64,000 nucleotides of DNA from Leisingera daeponensis DSM 23529 (GCF_000473145.1 NZ_KI421503.1:1-64000), one strand, 5' to 3'. Positions 17,542 through 26,804 are shown, counted from the stretch's first letter. Made by a program: numbers and translations. Notes: generated by a model not told the origin, from the sequence alone.

Positions 17542-18164
17542 CAGACGATCGCCGCCTCGGTCGCCGCGCGGATGTCATCGTGACTGACACCAGAGGCCGT
17601 CTCGACGATGTGGAGCCCCTTGTGATCGACCTCGAGCACACCGAGGTTGGTGATGATGAGATCGACAACACCCTTGCCGGTCAGGGGAAGGGTGCATTCC
17701 TTCAAAAGCTTGCTCTCGCCGTGCTTGTTGGTGTGATCCATGACGACGATGACGCGGCCCACGCCCGCAACGAGGTCCATTGCGCCGCCCATGCCCTTGA
17801 CCAGCTTGCCGGGGATCATCCAGTTCGCGAGATCGCCTTTCTCGGAGACTTCCATTGCACCGAGAACGGCCGCTGCGATCTTGCCGCCCCGGATCATGCC
17901 GAAGGATGTGGCGCTGTCGAAATAGGACGTGCGGGCAAGTTCGGTGATGGTCTGCTTTCCCGCGTTGATCAGATCAGGGTCTTCTTCGCCTTCGAAAGGG
18001 AAGGGACCCATGCCAAGCATCCCGTTCTCGGATTGCAGGGTGATGTCCTTGTCGCCGACATAGTTCGCCACCAGCGTCGGAATCCCGATCCCAAGGTTCA
18101 CATACATGCCGTCTTCAAGTTCTTTCGCGGCACGTTCGGCCATCTGGTTGCGGTCCCAGGGCAT
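17541..18164 (-). CDS. 3-oxoacid CoA-transferase subunit B
   Basis: PcaJ-like beta subunit, 207 residues, of the family I CoA-transferases, which moves CoA from succinyl-CoA to beta-ketoadipate (or acetoacetate). The catalytic glutamate motif is SENGMLGMGP (about residues 45-54); GVGRVIVVMDHTNKHG is the usual later block. The gene overlaps pcaI by the TAATG junction. Because no pcaF thiolase is present and a BKACE gene is next door, the true substrate could be acetoacetate as well as beta-ketoadipate; sequence alone does not settle this. Confidence 0.9.
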   Translation of the reverse strand: MPWDRNQMAERAAKELEDGMYVNLGIGIPTLVANYVGDKDITLQSENGMLGMGPFPFEGEEDPDLINAGKQTITELARTSYFDSATSFGMIRGGKIAAAVLGAMEVSEKGDLANWMIPGKLVKGMGGAMDLVAGVGRVIVVMDHTNKHGESKLLKECTLPLTGKGVVDLIITNLGVLEVDHKGLHIVETASGVSHDDIRAATEAAIV

Positions 18165-18868
18165 TATGCGTCCTCCTTGGTGCGGGTAGTGCGCTGTTCG
18201 ATCCGTTTCTCGTGCTGACCCTGAATGATGCGGTGCACATAGATGCCGGGCAGGTGGATGTGGTCGGGGTCAAGCGAGCCACGCGGGACAATCTCCTCGA
18301 CCTCGGCGACGCAGACCTTGCCGCACATCGCCGCCGGAGGGTTGAAGTTGCGCGCGGTCTTGCGAAAGACGAGGTTGCCAGTGTCATCGGCTTTCCAGGC
18401 CTTGACGATTGAGAGATCGGCAAAGATGCCTTTCTCCAAAATGTAGGTTTCGCCGTCGAACTCCTTGTGCTCTTTGCCCTCGGCAATGACGGTCCCGACA
18501 CCGGTTTTGGTGTAGAAGCCGGGGATACCGCAGCCGCCTGCGCGCATCCGCTCAGCCAATGTACCCTGCGGGTTGAATTCCAGTTCGAGTTCACCGGAGA
18601 GATACTGGCGCATAAACTCCGCGTTCTCGCCGACGTAGGACGATATCATCTTCTTCACCTGCCGAGTCTGAAGCAGGATCCCGATCCCGAAATCATCGAC
18701 GCCCGCGTTGTTGGAGGCAAAGGTCAGGTCCTTGTTCCCGGCCTCCTTGATAGCCTGCAGGAGAAGCTCGGGAATGCCGCAAAGACCAAAGCCCCCTGCG
18801 GCAATGAACATGCCGTCATGCAAGAGGCCATCGAGTGCCTCTGATGCAGACCCATAGAACTTCTTCAT
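18164..18868 (-). CDS. 3-oxoacid CoA-transferase subunit A
   Basis: PcaI-like alpha subunit, 234 residues. The CoA-binding glycine motif GGFGLCGIPE is at about residues 21-30, followed by LTFASNNAGVDDFGIG. It pairs with the beta subunit encoded immediately downstream and coupled by a TAATG overlap. The start overlaps the BKACE stop (ATGA). As for the beta subunit, beta-ketoadipate is the likely acceptor from the operon context but acetoacetate is possible. Confidence 0.9.
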   Translation of the reverse strand: MKKFYGSASEALDGLLHDGMFIAAGGFGLCGIPELLLQAIKEAGNKDLTFASNNAGVDDFGIGILLQTRQVKKMISSYVGENAEFMRQYLSGELELEFNPQGTLAERMRAGGCGIPGFYTKTGVGTVIAEGKEHKEFDGETYILEKGIFADLSIVKAWKADDTGNLVFRKTARNFNPPAAMCGKVCVAEVEEIVPRGSLDPDHIHLPGIYVHRIIQGQHEKRIEQRTTRTKEDA

Positions 18869-19704
18869 GCTGCAATCTCCTTCAGTCCAAGAATGCGCCG
18901 GGCTTCGGCCCAGGTGGCGACCGGGCGCTCATGTTGGGCGCAAATATCCGCTACCCGCCGCACCAGAGCGGCGTTCGAAGGCGCAAGCGTATCGCGGTCG
19001 AGTCGCACGTTGTCCTCCAGACCAGTGCGCGCGTGTCCGCCGGACGAGACGGCCCATTCATTCAGGGCCAGTTGCTGCGCCCCAATGCCCGCCGCGCACC
19101 ATGGCGCATCATCGCCGAACAAGCGCTTCACGGTTTGGATGTAGAAATCGAACACCTCACGGTCGACCGGCATGGCGTTTTTCACGCCCATGACGAATTG
19201 CACGTAGGGCGTGTCCTTGATCCGCCCGTCAGCGTGCATCTGTGCCGCTTGCAGGATGTGGCTCAGATCGAAGGCTTCGATTTCCGGCTTCACGTTTTGT
19301 GCCTTCATCTCGGCGGCGAGCCAGTCCACCAGATCGGGTGGGTTCTCGTAGACACGGGTCGGGAAGTTGTTCGAACCGACCGACAGCGAAGCCATATCCG
19401 GTTGCAACGGCAGCATCCCGCCGCGCGTCTGTCCGGCGCCGGAGCGCCCGCCGGTGGAGAACTGGATGATCATGCCGGGGCAGTGCTTTTCCAGCCCTTC
19501 CTTCAGCCGAGCGAATTTCTCCGGATCGGAGGAGGGCGTCTCGTCGTCATTGCGCACGTGGGCGTGCACGATGGAGGCACCGGCCTCGAAGGCTTCCTGC
19601 GTGCTTTCGACTTGTTCGGACACGGTGATCGGCACGGCCGGATTGTTGGCCTTGGTCGGCAGCGATCCGGTTATCGCCACGCAGATGATGCAAGGATCAG
19701 ACAT
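18865..19704 (-). CDS. BKACE beta-keto acid cleavage enzyme
   Basis: A 279-residue protein of the beta-keto acid cleavage family (formerly DUF849, type enzyme Kce). These zinc enzymes transfer an acyl unit: beta-keto acid plus acetyl-CoA gives a shorter acyl-CoA plus acetoacetate. Seen here are AITGSLPTKANNPAVPIT (N-terminal glutamate region replaced by the usual TG.. loop), the zinc pair VHAHVRN (about 46-50) and the family motif GGHARTGLEDNVRL near 230. Within this operon beta-ketoadipate is the probable substrate, giving succinyl-CoA and acetoacetate without PcaF. It sits between pcaG (8-base overlap) and pcaI (ATGA). Confidence 0.88.
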   Translation of the reverse strand: MSDPCIICVAITGSLPTKANNPAVPITVSEQVESTQEAFEAGASIVHAHVRNDDETPSSDPEKFARLKEGLEKHCPGMIIQFSTGGRSGAGQTRGGMLPLQPDMASLSVGSNNFPTRVYENPPDLVDWLAAEMKAQNVKPEIEAFDLSHILQAAQMHADGRIKDTPYVQFVMGVKNAMPVDREVFDFYIQTVKRLFGDDAPWCAAGIGAQQLALNEWAVSSGGHARTGLEDNVRLDRDTLAPSNAALVRRVADICAQHERPVATWAEARRILGLKEIAA

Positions 19705-20317
19705 CGAAGAATACCGTCTCGTTGTCGCCTTGAAGGCGGATGTCGAAGTGGTAGATGGGCATGCCGTCCTCTTCGCTCCGCTCGGCGATCAGCGTTGCGT
19801 GGCGGTGTTCCCATTCGATCAGGTTGAGCACAGGGTCCGCGGCATTGGCCGCGGTCTCGTCGCCGAAATACATCCTCGTGTTGAGCCCGATGTTGATCCC
19901 GCGTGCGACGATCCAGAGGTTCAGGTGGGGGGCCTGGGTACCGACGTTCCGACCCCGAGTCTTGCCGGGCTTGACGGTCTCGAAGCCCCATTCCCCGGTC
20001 TTAAAATCGGAGATCACGCGCCCCCAACCGCGAAAGCCATCCTCGACGGGACCGCCACCTTCCGGATGTGCATAGTGGCCGTCGGCGTTGGCCTGCCAGA
20101 GCTCGATCAAGACGTCCTTGATCGGTGCGCCCATACCATCAATTACACGGCCTTCAACCCGGATCCGTTCACCCTTGGCGTTTGGCCCGGTGATGTCGTG
20201 ACCGAATTCCTGCTGGTAGATGTCGAAGCCCGCAGCACCTGGCGCAAGGCCGATGTGAACGTAAGGTCCGGCAGTCTGCGAGGCCGACTCTTTGAGATAT
20301 GCTAGTTCCTGAGCCAT
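19697..20317 (-). CDS. protocatechuate 3,4-dioxygenase alpha subunit
   Basis: PcaG, 206 residues, intradiol dioxygenase fold. Together with PcaH it cleaves protocatechuate between C3 and C4. The alpha subunit does not bind the iron, in line with the lack of the HIH ligand motif here, but carries family blocks GQTAGPYVHIGLAP in related form at the N-terminus, LIELWQANADGHYAHP and FDIRLQGDNETVFFDV at the end. Its start shares one base with the pcaH stop, so the subunits are made in equal amounts. Confidence 0.93.
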   Translation of the reverse strand: MAQELAYLKESASQTAGPYVHIGLAPGAAGFDIYQQEFGHDITGPNAKGERIRVEGRVIDGMGAPIKDVLIELWQANADGHYAHPEGGGPVEDGFRGWGRVISDFKTGEWGFETVKPGKTRGRNVGTQAPHLNLWIVARGINIGLNTRMYFGDETAANAADPVLNLIEWEHRHATLIAERSEEDGMPIYHFDIRLQGDNETVFFDV

Positions 20318-21045
20318 CAGTTCCCCTCCAGACGGTTTTCAAACAGAGTTGAGCGGCGGCCGCGCAACACGATGTCAAAATTGTAGGCAATGCTGTCGAG
20401 CGGGATAGTCGCGTTCAGGTCGAGTTTCGCGGTCAGCTGCTCGATTGCGGCCGCGTCCGGGATTGTCCGGACGATCGGGCAGATGGGGATCAGCGGATCG
20501 CCTTCGAAATAGCATTGGGTGATGAGCCGCTGCACGAAACCCGACCCGAACACGGACACGTGGATATGGGCAGGGCGCCAGTTGTTGACCATGTTGCGCC
20601 ACGGATAGGCGCCAGGCTTTACAGTCCGGAAGAAGAAGTAACCGTTCTCATCCGTCAGTGTCCGTCCGCAGCCGCCGAAGTTCGGATCGATCGGAGCAAG
20701 ATAGGTGTCCTTTTTGTGCCGATACCGTCCGCCTGCGTTGGCCTGCCAGATCTCGACAAGCGTGTTCGGGACCGGTTTCGCGTTCTCGTCCAGAACCCGT
20801 CCGTGCAGGATGATCCGCTCACCGATCGGGCTTTCACCTGCCTTGGCGTAGTTTGTCAGCAGGTCGTTGTCGCTTTCATCGATATCGTTGTGACCGAAGC
20901 GCGGTCCTGTGATCTCACTGACGGAGTTTTGCAGCGAAATGAGCGAATAGCGCGGGCTGCGCGCCACGGATGTCTTGTAGTCCGGTGTGAAGGCCGGGGG
21001 ATGGACACCTCGGTTCCTCTGATAGAATTCTCCGGGCTGGGTCAT
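20317..21045 (-). CDS. protocatechuate 3,4-dioxygenase beta subunit
   Basis: PcaH, 242 residues, the iron-binding subunit. The four expected Fe(III) ligands are visible: Tyr in [13 protein letters not shown], Tyr in KPGAYPWRN, and the two histidines of [11 protein letters not shown] (about 158-160). The start at 21045 was chosen because GGAGGA precedes it and it overlaps the pcaC stop (ATGA); the frame is open upstream through pcaC only by chance. Confidence 0.95.
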   Translation of the reverse strand: MTQPGEFYQRNRGVHPPAFTPDYKTSVARSPRYSLISLQNSVSEITGPRFGHNDIDESDNDLLTNYAKAGESPIGERIILHGRVLDENAKPVPNTLVEIWQANAGGRYRHKKDTYLAPIDPNFGGCGRTLTDENGYFFFRTVKPGAYPWRNMVNNWRPAHIHVSVFGSGFVQRLITQCYFEGDPLIPICPIVRTIPDAAAIEQLTAKLDLNATIPLDSIAYNFDIVLRGRRSTLFENRLEGN

Positions 21046-21425
21046 TGGTCCTCCTCCATCTCGGCATAGGTCGCTTTCGCAAGCTTGATTGCGTGATTGG
21101 CCTTCGGCACGCCGGCATAGACGGCCACGTGCTGAAAGGCCTGGATCACGTCGGTCTTGGTCGCGCCGGTATTGGCCGTGGCCCGGATATGCATCGGGAT
21201 TTCTTCGAAATTCCCGGTCGCCGCCAGAAGGGCGAGTGTCAGCATCGAACGCTCGCGTCGCGAGATGCTGTCGTCGGACCAGACCGTGCCCCAAGCTCCT
21301 TCCGTGATGAGTGACTGGAAGGGTTCGTCGAAGTCGGTCTTTGCTGCTTCGGCGCGATCGACATGCGCGTCGCCAAGTACCGCACGCCGCGTTTTCATCC
21401 CTCTTTGAATCCGTTGATCCAACAT
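21042..21425 (-). CDS. 4-carboxymuconolactone decarboxylase
   Basis: PcaC, 127 residues, AhpD-like helical fold. It decarboxylates gamma-carboxymuconolactone to the enol-lactone used by PcaD. Family blocks are [23 protein letters not shown] (with [15 protein letters not shown] at about 59-73) and the proton-relay region [12 protein letters not shown] with H82. First gene of the operon, preceded by AGAGGGA; its stop overlaps the pcaH start. Confidence 0.93.
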   Translation of the reverse strand: MLDQRIQRGMKTRRAVLGDAHVDRAEAAKTDFDEPFQSLITEGAWGTVWSDDSISRRERSMLTLALLAATGNFEEIPMHIRATANTGATKTDVIQAFQHVAVYAGVPKANHAIKLAKATYAEMEEDQ

Positions 21426-21521
21426 GACATTCCCTCTGGCACTTTCCGTTGAGAGCGGAGATATATTGCCTCATGGATTTTGAATATTGATAATTGACGC
21501 AAAATACATAATCTATTTGGT
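21426..21521. promoter_or_regulatory. divergent pcaC/pcaQ promoter region
   Basis: A 96-base AT-rich gap between pcaC (minus) and the LysR gene (plus). A 17-bp dyad AAATA-N7-TATTT at 21502-21518 lies immediately before the LysR start and is the best candidate operator for autoregulation and control of the operon. I do not see the ATAACC-N4-GGTTA site known for rhizobial PcaQ. Confidence 0.45.
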
Positions 21522-22424
21522 ATGAATTGGGATGCGCATCTTCGGCTCAGACACGTCCGTACTTTTTTGGAGATCGCGCGGGCAGAGAGCGTGTCGATCG
21601 CAGCGGACCGCCTCAACATCACTCAACCAGCCGTATCTCGAAGCCTGAAAGAGCTTGAAGAAATGCTCGGTGCGCCGCTCTTTGACAGGGTGGGGCGCGG
21701 GCTCCGTCTCAATGAAGCGGGTCGGGTTTTCCAGTCCCACGCAAGCGCCTCCATGGTGGAATTGATGCGAGGTCGCGACCGGTTGGCCAAAGACGGTGAT
21801 CTGACATCGCGACTTTCCGTTGGCGTTCTTCCCACGGCAGCAACGGATCTTCTGCCCAGGGCGGCGCTTTCGTTTCGCGAGGAGATGCCGCATGTCCGCC
21901 TCCATATCATGACCGGACCAAACTGGCTTCTGTTTAATCAACTCCGAGATGGAACACTTGATTTGGTGGTGGGCCGGATGCCAGAAAAAGCTGCGGGCAC
22001 AGGCGTCACTTTTCAACAGCTATATATAGAAGATGTTGTGTTGGTATGTCGGCCGGGGCACCCAATTCTGAAAATGCCCAGACCGGAAGAAAATATTCCA
22101 AATTACACCTTAATTCTACCACCCAAAGGCGCAGTTATTTCGCAAACCGTGGAACGCTATTTGGTCAGTATAGGGCTTCCTGAGATGCGCGGTTCATATG
22201 AAACTGTATCGCTCACTGTTGGCCGTAAGATCGTAAGTTATTCGGATTCAATCTGGTTCATCTCTCGCGGGGTCGTCGGCGACGAAATAGCCAACGGAAG
22301 CCTCTTGCCCATCAAACTGAGTTCGCCACTACTTTCCGGACCAGTTGGGATTAGTATTTCTCGTTCAGCTCCACTAAGTGTCGAACGCGGAATCTTTTCA
22401 AAGTGCCTCAGTTCGGCCGTCTAG
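21522..22424 (+). CDS. LysR-type regulator of the pca operon
   Basis: A 300-residue LysR protein, divergent from pcaC, as PcaQ is in other alphaproteobacteria. The HTH is residues 6-65 ([17 protein letters not shown], then [22 protein letters not shown]). The C-terminal part has the PcaQ/GbpR-like [13 protein letters not shown] and [10 protein letters not shown]. PcaQ proteins respond to beta-carboxymuconate in Agrobacterium; the ligand here is inferred. No Shine-Dalgarno is visible before the ATG. Base composition drops toward AT after codon 165, so the 3' half looks less like the neighbouring pca genes. Confidence 0.85.
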   Translation: MNWDAHLRLRHVRTFLEIARAESVSIAADRLNITQPAVSRSLKELEEMLGAPLFDRVGRGLRLNEAGRVFQSHASASMVELMRGRDRLAKDGDLTSRLSVGVLPTAATDLLPRAALSFREEMPHVRLHIMTGPNWLLFNQLRDGTLDLVVGRMPEKAAGTGVTFQQLYIEDVVLVCRPGHPILKMPRPEENIPNYTLILPPKGAVISQTVERYLVSIGLPEMRGSYETVSLTVGRKIVSYSDSIWFISRGVVGDEIANGSLLPIKLSSPLLSGPVGISISRSAPLSVERGIFSKCLSSAV

Positions 22425-22609
22425 GTTACCTTGGCAAACACCAATCCAAAACAACCAAAGGGCCAGCTCCTCCTTGAAATTGAACTAGATTTCATTATTT
22501 TAGCCTCGCTAAGGCCACCGAAAAAGGTTAACGATGCGGAACCCTTCTCTCCTACCGCTGCATTCGATTAGGCGACGCTTGTCTGAACAGCTCCCTATCA
22601 AATCCGCAT
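22425..22609. other. short gap, nothing identified
   Basis: 185 AT-rich bases between two converging LysR genes. No clear terminator stem or gene is seen. Confidence 0.3.
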
Positions 22610-23557
22610 CTAGAGCTGGCCAGACGTCGAGACCTCTTCTAACTTAACTGCGTACTGCCCGAGCATCGCTAAATACTCGTCAGAAATAGCTGGGACCAAT
22701 ATTTCTCGAAGCGCATAAACAATGTCGTCGTCAATGCCCTTTGATAAAATAAGATAGAGCGTGCGTGATAGACGGTAGTTATTGATTGGTCGCGCGCAGA
22801 CCAAGCCATTTTTCGCTTCAACAGCTATTGCACCGAAAGGCATTATGCTCGAAGCAGCGCCGTGTTGCACCAGTTTTTTGATTGCAGATTGAGACTGCAC
22901 TTCGTACGCGACAGAAATGTCTAGAGAATAGAATTCAGCGGCATCATGAACTAATTGCCAAATCATATCTCGTTGGCTCAATAGAGCGAGGTTAGTCCTT
23001 AGTACATCGGCCAACAAAATAGGTTTCCAACTGTTATCCGGATCCGCCGCGCTCACGAAGAACAGGCGTTCTTCCAGCAAAGCAATTCGTGAAATATAGT
23101 CCCCTTCGGAGACATTGAAGGCGAGAGCACAATCAATCTCGTGACTCTCCAGAGCAGAGACTAGCCTGAACGATAATCCTTCATCAAATTGGACGTCAAC
23201 AATGTCTTCTATAGACATTGCTAGCTCAAAGATGCGTGGCCCAAAAAGATCCATCACACTCGGTGTGAGCCCCATACGTATGGACTTCCGGTTAGATGTT
23301 ACCAATCCTCGAATGTCTCGAACAGTATCATCAAGCAAGTGTAAGATTTGCCGACTGCGCTCTGACAACAATCGCCCCGCATCCGTCAACTCGACGCCTC
23401 GTGAATGTCGTAACAGAAGTTGAGTTCCTAGTTCTTCCTCAAGGTTCTTGATTTGCAGTCCAAGCGCAGTTTGAGCGACATTCATTGATTCCGCGGCTCG
23501 GCTGAGGTTGCCAGTTTCAGCCGTTTTTACAAAATATTTCAACTGCTTAAGATTCAT
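22610..23557 (-). CDS. LysR-type regulator
   Basis: A 314-residue LysR protein. The HTH covers MNLKQLKYFVKTAETG and MNVAQTALGLQIKNLEEELG, with the effector domain from about residue 90 (RMGLTPSVMDLFG). The QTALGLQIKNLE helix is typical of the Nac/cyn-like branch. The start at 23557 fits the family; the open frame to 23599 does not. It is divergent from the truncated decarboxylase-like gene at 23714, which was probably its target, so it may now be an orphan regulator. AT-rich relative to the plasmid backbone. Confidence 0.85.
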   Translation of the reverse strand: MNLKQLKYFVKTAETGNLSRAAESMNVAQTALGLQIKNLEEELGTQLLLRHSRGVELTDAGRLLSERSRQILHLLDDTVRDIRGLVTSNRKSIRMGLTPSVMDLFGPRIFELAMSIEDIVDVQFDEGLSFRLVSALESHEIDCALAFNVSEGDYISRIALLEERLFFVSAADPDNSWKPILLADVLRTNLALLSQRDMIWQLVHDAAEFYSLDISVAYEVQSQSAIKKLVQHGAASSIMPFGAIAVEAKNGLVCARPINNYRLSRTLYLILSKGIDDDIVYALREILVPAISDEYLAMLGQYAVKLEEVSTSGQL

Positions 23558-23713
23558 CTTTCGTCTCTTGAATGGAGTGCTGCCAAATCTGTATAACATT
23601 CTTTGTTGATCTACGCTCTATCTTTTATGTTGGACAGGGCCTCCGCCCGCCTTCATCTCCCTTAGGCAATGGGCGCGTAAAGCGGTGAACCACAAAAAAT
23701 CCTGGAGGATTTC
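23558..23713. promoter_or_regulatory. divergent gap LysR / truncated decarboxylase
   Basis: 156 bases holding both promoters. An AGGA-type ribosome site (CTGGAGGATTTC) precedes the plus-strand ATG at 23714. The TTAG-N4-CTAA palindrome seen elsewhere in the cargo is absent here, so this locus is likely outside that regulon. Confidence 0.4.
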
Positions 23714-24079
23714 ATGCGCAAGAAAATCAACTTTGGTTGCTGGGATTACGACCGGATGGTACCGATCATCGATGGGCGCGTACAACCACAGGGTTTGGAC
23801 CTTAACTTCATAAACATGCCGGTCGAAGAAACGTTCTTTAGAATGTTGCGGCATCAAGAGTTCGAAGCATCGGAACTTTCATTGTCGTCTTACGTCGTTT
23901 CGATGCACAAGCCGGAACGCCCCTTCGTAGCAATTCCCGTGTTTCCCTCCAGGTTTTTCCGTCATAGCTCAATCTACGTGAACTCGGAAAGTGGGATTGA
24001 AAAACCTGAAGATCTCGCAGGCAAACGAGTTGGTTGCCCTGAATACCAAATGACAGCACCTGTCTGGATCCGAGGCATC
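23714..24079 (+). pseudogene. 4,5-dihydroxyphthalate decarboxylase-like, 5' part
   Basis: The first 122 codons of a second copy of the gene at 32474-33466. The two proteins align along the whole fragment: LSLSSYVVSMHKPERPFVAIP against LSLSSYSISVARGNPHYVAIP-type, RHSSIYVNSESGIEKPEDLAGKR against the RHTSVYIRTDKGINKPEDL stretch, and VWIRGI against VWVRGI. Homology stops exactly at 24079, where an IS3-type end begins (24081). The 3' part is not found elsewhere in the window. The family includes 4,5-dihydroxyphthalate decarboxylases and TAXI/NMT1-like binding folds; the original substrate may have differed from that of the intact copy. Confidence 0.8.
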
Positions 24080-24080
24080 A

Positions 24081-24643
24081 TGGTAATCCCCCCATTTTTA
24101 GTGGGGCTCAGCCATAGAATTCATGCGGCTATTTTCAGTTTCATGGCAGGTGTGATGCCGCCGATGCCCATGTTGGGCCTCTCGTTGTTGTAAGTCCAGA
24201 GCCATTCAGTTGCTTGGTTCTGCGCCTCCTCGATGGTTTCAAAGATATATTGGCCCAACCATTCACCGCGAACTGTGCGATTGTAGCGCTCGATATAGGC
24301 GTTCTGCTGCGGCTTTCCGGGTTGGATGTATTCCAGCCGAACATTGCGTTTCTCGGCCCATTCCATCAGCTTGCCACTGACATATTCGGGGCCGTTATCG
24401 ACACGAATTGCTTGCGGCTGACCACGCCATTCAATGATCTGGTTCAGACTGCGCACGACCCGTTCAGCAGGCAGCGAGAAGTCCACTTCGATACACAAAC
24501 CTTCGCGGTTGAAGTCGTCCAGAACATTCAGTGTCCTAATCGGTCGACCATCCGCGAGCTGATCTGCCATGAAGTCCATCGACCACGTCTCATTCGGTCT
24601 TTCAGGCACCGCCAACGGCTCTGGTTTGTCCCGCTTCAACCGT
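24081..24643 (-). mobile_element. IS3-family element, truncated
   Basis: One end (TGGTAATCCCCCC at 24081) lies where the decarboxylase-like gene breaks off. The element runs on the minus strand and is cut at 24643 by the IS at 24644-25860, so its orfA, the orfB 5' part and the other end are missing. Confidence 0.7.
24121..24639 (-). pseudogene. IS3-family orfB transposase, C-terminal part
   Basis: The rve-type catalytic domain of an IS3 OrfB, 172 codons. The DDE triad is present: D in WSMDFM, D in VDNGPEY and E in [10 protein letters not shown], with GEWLGQYIF and [15 protein letters not shown] following. The N-terminal DNA-binding part is lost through insertion of the next IS, so it is not expected to be active. 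Confidence 0.85.
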
Positions 24644-24699
24644 TGAGCCTCCCCACCTGAACTGGTCCACCGTTATGCTTAGGAAACGGAGGATCACGA

Positions 24700-24978
24700 A
24701 TGGCAAACAAGAGACCGAAGCCCGAAGAGATTGTCTCGAAGTTACGGCAGGTTGAAGTTTTGATGGGGCAAGGCATGTCCCGTCTTGATGCGATCAGGCA
24801 GATCGGCGTTGTTGAACAAACCTATTACCGCTGGCGGAAGAAGTACGGTGGAATGGGTGTTGATCAATTGAAGGAACTGAAACGGCTTCAGAAAGAGAAC
24901 GAACGATTGCGACGCGCAGTTTCAGATCTGACGCTGGACAAACTGATCTTGACGGAAGCCACAAAGGGAAACTACTGA
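24700..24978 (+). CDS. IS3-family OrfA
   Basis: A 92-residue HTH protein: SKLRQVEVLMGQGMSRLDAI, EQTYYRWRKKYGGMG and the leucine zipper LKRLQKENERLRRAVSDL. It binds the IS ends and, joined to OrfB by -1 frameshifting, gives the transposase. The orfB frame is -1 relative to this one and is open from before the orfA stop. Confidence 0.9.
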   Translation: MANKRPKPEEIVSKLRQVEVLMGQGMSRLDAIRQIGVVEQTYYRWRKKYGGMGVDQLKELKRLQKENERLRRAVSDLTLDKLILTEATKGNY

Positions 24979-25826
24979 GCCCCGCTCGTCGTCGTGCTTG
25001 TATTAACCATGTACGCAACCAGCTGAACGTTTCCGAGAGACGCGCCTGTCGCGTGCTTGGACAACACCGGTCCACGCAACGACGCATCCCAAGAGGCCGC
25101 GCGGACGAGGACAGGCTGGTGGCCGACATGATCGAGCTGACCCGTCAATATGGCCGATATGGGTATCGCAGGATCGCTGCGCTGCTGAGAGAGGCTGGAT
25201 GGTCCGTCAGTGATGGCCGGGTTGAACGGCTCTGGCGGCGAGAGGGGCTGAAAGTGCCAATGAAACAACCAAAGAAAGGGAGGTTATGGCTAAATGACGG
25301 CTCATGCGTTCGGTTACGGCCAGAATATCGCAACCATGTTTGGTCGTATGACTTCGTTCATTGTCGAACCGACGACGGCAAAGCCTTCCGGACGCTGAAC
25401 ATCCTTGATGAGTACAGTCGGGAATGTTTGGCAATCAGGGTCGAGCGGAAACTGAACTCGACCGATGTAATCGACGTCCTGACAGACCTGTTCATACTTC
25501 GCGGCGCGCCGAGTTTTGTACGTTCTGACAATGGGCCGGAATTTGTCGCTCAGGCTGTCCGAGACTGGATCGCTGCCGTTGGCGCCAAGACAGCTTACAT
25601 TGAACCTGGGAGCCCGTGGGAGAACGCATACTGTGAAAGTTTCAATGGCAGGTTCAGGGATGAGCTACTCAACGGCGAGATCTTCTACAGCCTGCGCGAA
25701 GCTCAAATTCTGATCGAACAATGGAGGAGACACTACAACACAAAACGCCCCCACAGTGCATTGGGCTATCGCCCGCCAGCGCCCGAAACCATCATCCCGA
25801 TGGATCACAGGCCGATGATGCACTAA
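24975..25826 (+). CDS. IS3-family OrfB transposase
   Basis: The catalytic half of the transposase. Its frame (-1 relative to orfA) is open from at least 24963; a GTG at 25053 is the first possible separate start, but expression as an OrfAB frameshift product is usual for this family. Blocks seen are QYGRYGYRRIAALLREAGW (HTH_21), D in WSYDFVH, D in RSDNGPEF and E in NAYCESFNGRFRDELL, ending with RPHSALGYRPPAPE. All three DDE residues are intact. Confidence 0.88.
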   Translation: MSPARRRACINHVRNQLNVSERRACRVLGQHRSTQRRIPRGRADEDRLVADMIELTRQYGRYGYRRIAALLREAGWSVSDGRVERLWRREGLKVPMKQPKKGRLWLNDGSCVRLRPEYRNHVWSYDFVHCRTDDGKAFRTLNILDEYSRECLAIRVERKLNSTDVIDVLTDLFILRGAPSFVRSDNGPEFVAQAVRDWIAAVGAKTAYIEPGSPWENAYCESFNGRFRDELLNGEIFYSLREAQILIEQWRRHYNTKRPHSALGYRPPAPETIIPMDHRPMMH

Positions 25827-25860
25827 CAATCAACTTGGACCAGTCAGGTGAGGCTGCTCA

Positions 25861-26079
25861 GAACCTTATCGCCCCTTCTTTGAGGGGTGATCGATCGCAG
25901 AAGGACCTTTCTCTGTAGGTGCCGTGGAGGCAGGTAACTGACCTCGTAGATAATGTTCAGGCCTTCTGTGTTAGCGACCCGATGATCTCGTCTTAAGGAC
26001 GGTGAGAGCCGCAAAAGCGTACTCTGTGTTTGTTATGGGAGAGACTGTCGTTGACCAAAATGCCGAACTGAGCCATGCT
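25861..26079. other. gap between IS elements
   Basis: No gene or IS end recognised in this 219-base stretch between the complete IS3 element and the next transposase remnant. It may be debris of the older element. Confidence 0.3.
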
Positions 26080-26804
26080 TTAAACGTATCGAGGCAACTC
26101 GATATGACAATGACCTGATGCCAAATCAACCAAATATTCCGCGCATAGGACGTTGTCACTGACAATGCAGCCGGGCTTACCGTAGATCCGGATCAGAGCG
26201 CTGAGCTCCCGGGCGCCCCGTGCGCCGGACAGGCTCGTGTCTGCTACAAGGCACAAACACTCGCGCGTGCAGTCGTCGATCACCGCCAAAATCCGGAACT
26301 TCCGCGAGGTGCCGAAGCTGTCGGACACGAAGTCCAGGGACCACCGCGAATTGGGTTGTCCCGCGATCGGCATCGGCGTCCTCGTCCCACGTGCGCGCTT
26401 GCGACCACGCCGCCTTTTCACGGACAGCCCTTCCTCGCGGTAGATGCGATACAGCTCTTGTGGTTCATGGTCATGCCCTTGCGCTCCAGCAGCAAGCCGA
26501 TCCGGCGGTAACCGAACCTGCGCCGCTTACCGGCGATCTCCTGCATCTCCTTGCGTATCTCGGCATAGTCCGGCGGGCGTTCACGCCGAACTGTTTTGGG
26601 ATCGACACCGACCAGCCGACACGCCCGGCGCTGCGAGATCTCATGATCCCGCATCACCCGGAGCGCTGCCTCTCGCCGCTTGATCAATGTCGTCAGTTCT
26701 TTCCCAAAAGATCTTTCAACACGACATTATCCAGCATGGTGTCCGCCAGCAGGCGTTTGAGCTTGGCGTTCTCATCCTCAAGCGCTTTCAGCCTTGCAGC
26801 CTCG
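26080..26804 (-). pseudogene. IS3-family remnant (orfA tail and orfB)
   Basis: Minus-strand remains of a third IS3-type element. At 26695-26804 is the end of an OrfA zipper (LKALEDENAKLKRLLADTML). The orfB N-terminal part is at 26418-26687 (RRACRLVGVDPKTV, RRFGYRRIGLLLERKG); after a frameshift near 26420 the catalytic part follows (SRWSLDFVSDSFG, then IVSDN) and stops at 26080 without the third catalytic residue. The right side is cut by the IS at 26805. Confidence 0.8.

Larger units (their letters stand above)
24644..25860 (+). mobile_element. complete IS3-family element
   Basis: 1217 bp bounded by imperfect terminal repeats: TGAGCCTCCCCACCTGAACT at the left and, inverted, TGAGCAGCCTCACCTGACTG at the right, both followed by GGTCCA, with TG...CA ends. 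OrfA and OrfB are intact. Flanking 3-bp sequences (CGT / GAA) do not match, so target duplication is not visible, consistent with later rearrangement. Inserted into the older IS3 at 24081-24643. Confidence 0.8.

Noticed and set aside
21426..21521. Rhizobial PcaQ box (ATAACC-N4-GGTTA) before pcaC
   Set aside because: No such sequence is present; only an AAATA-N7-TATTT dyad is seen.
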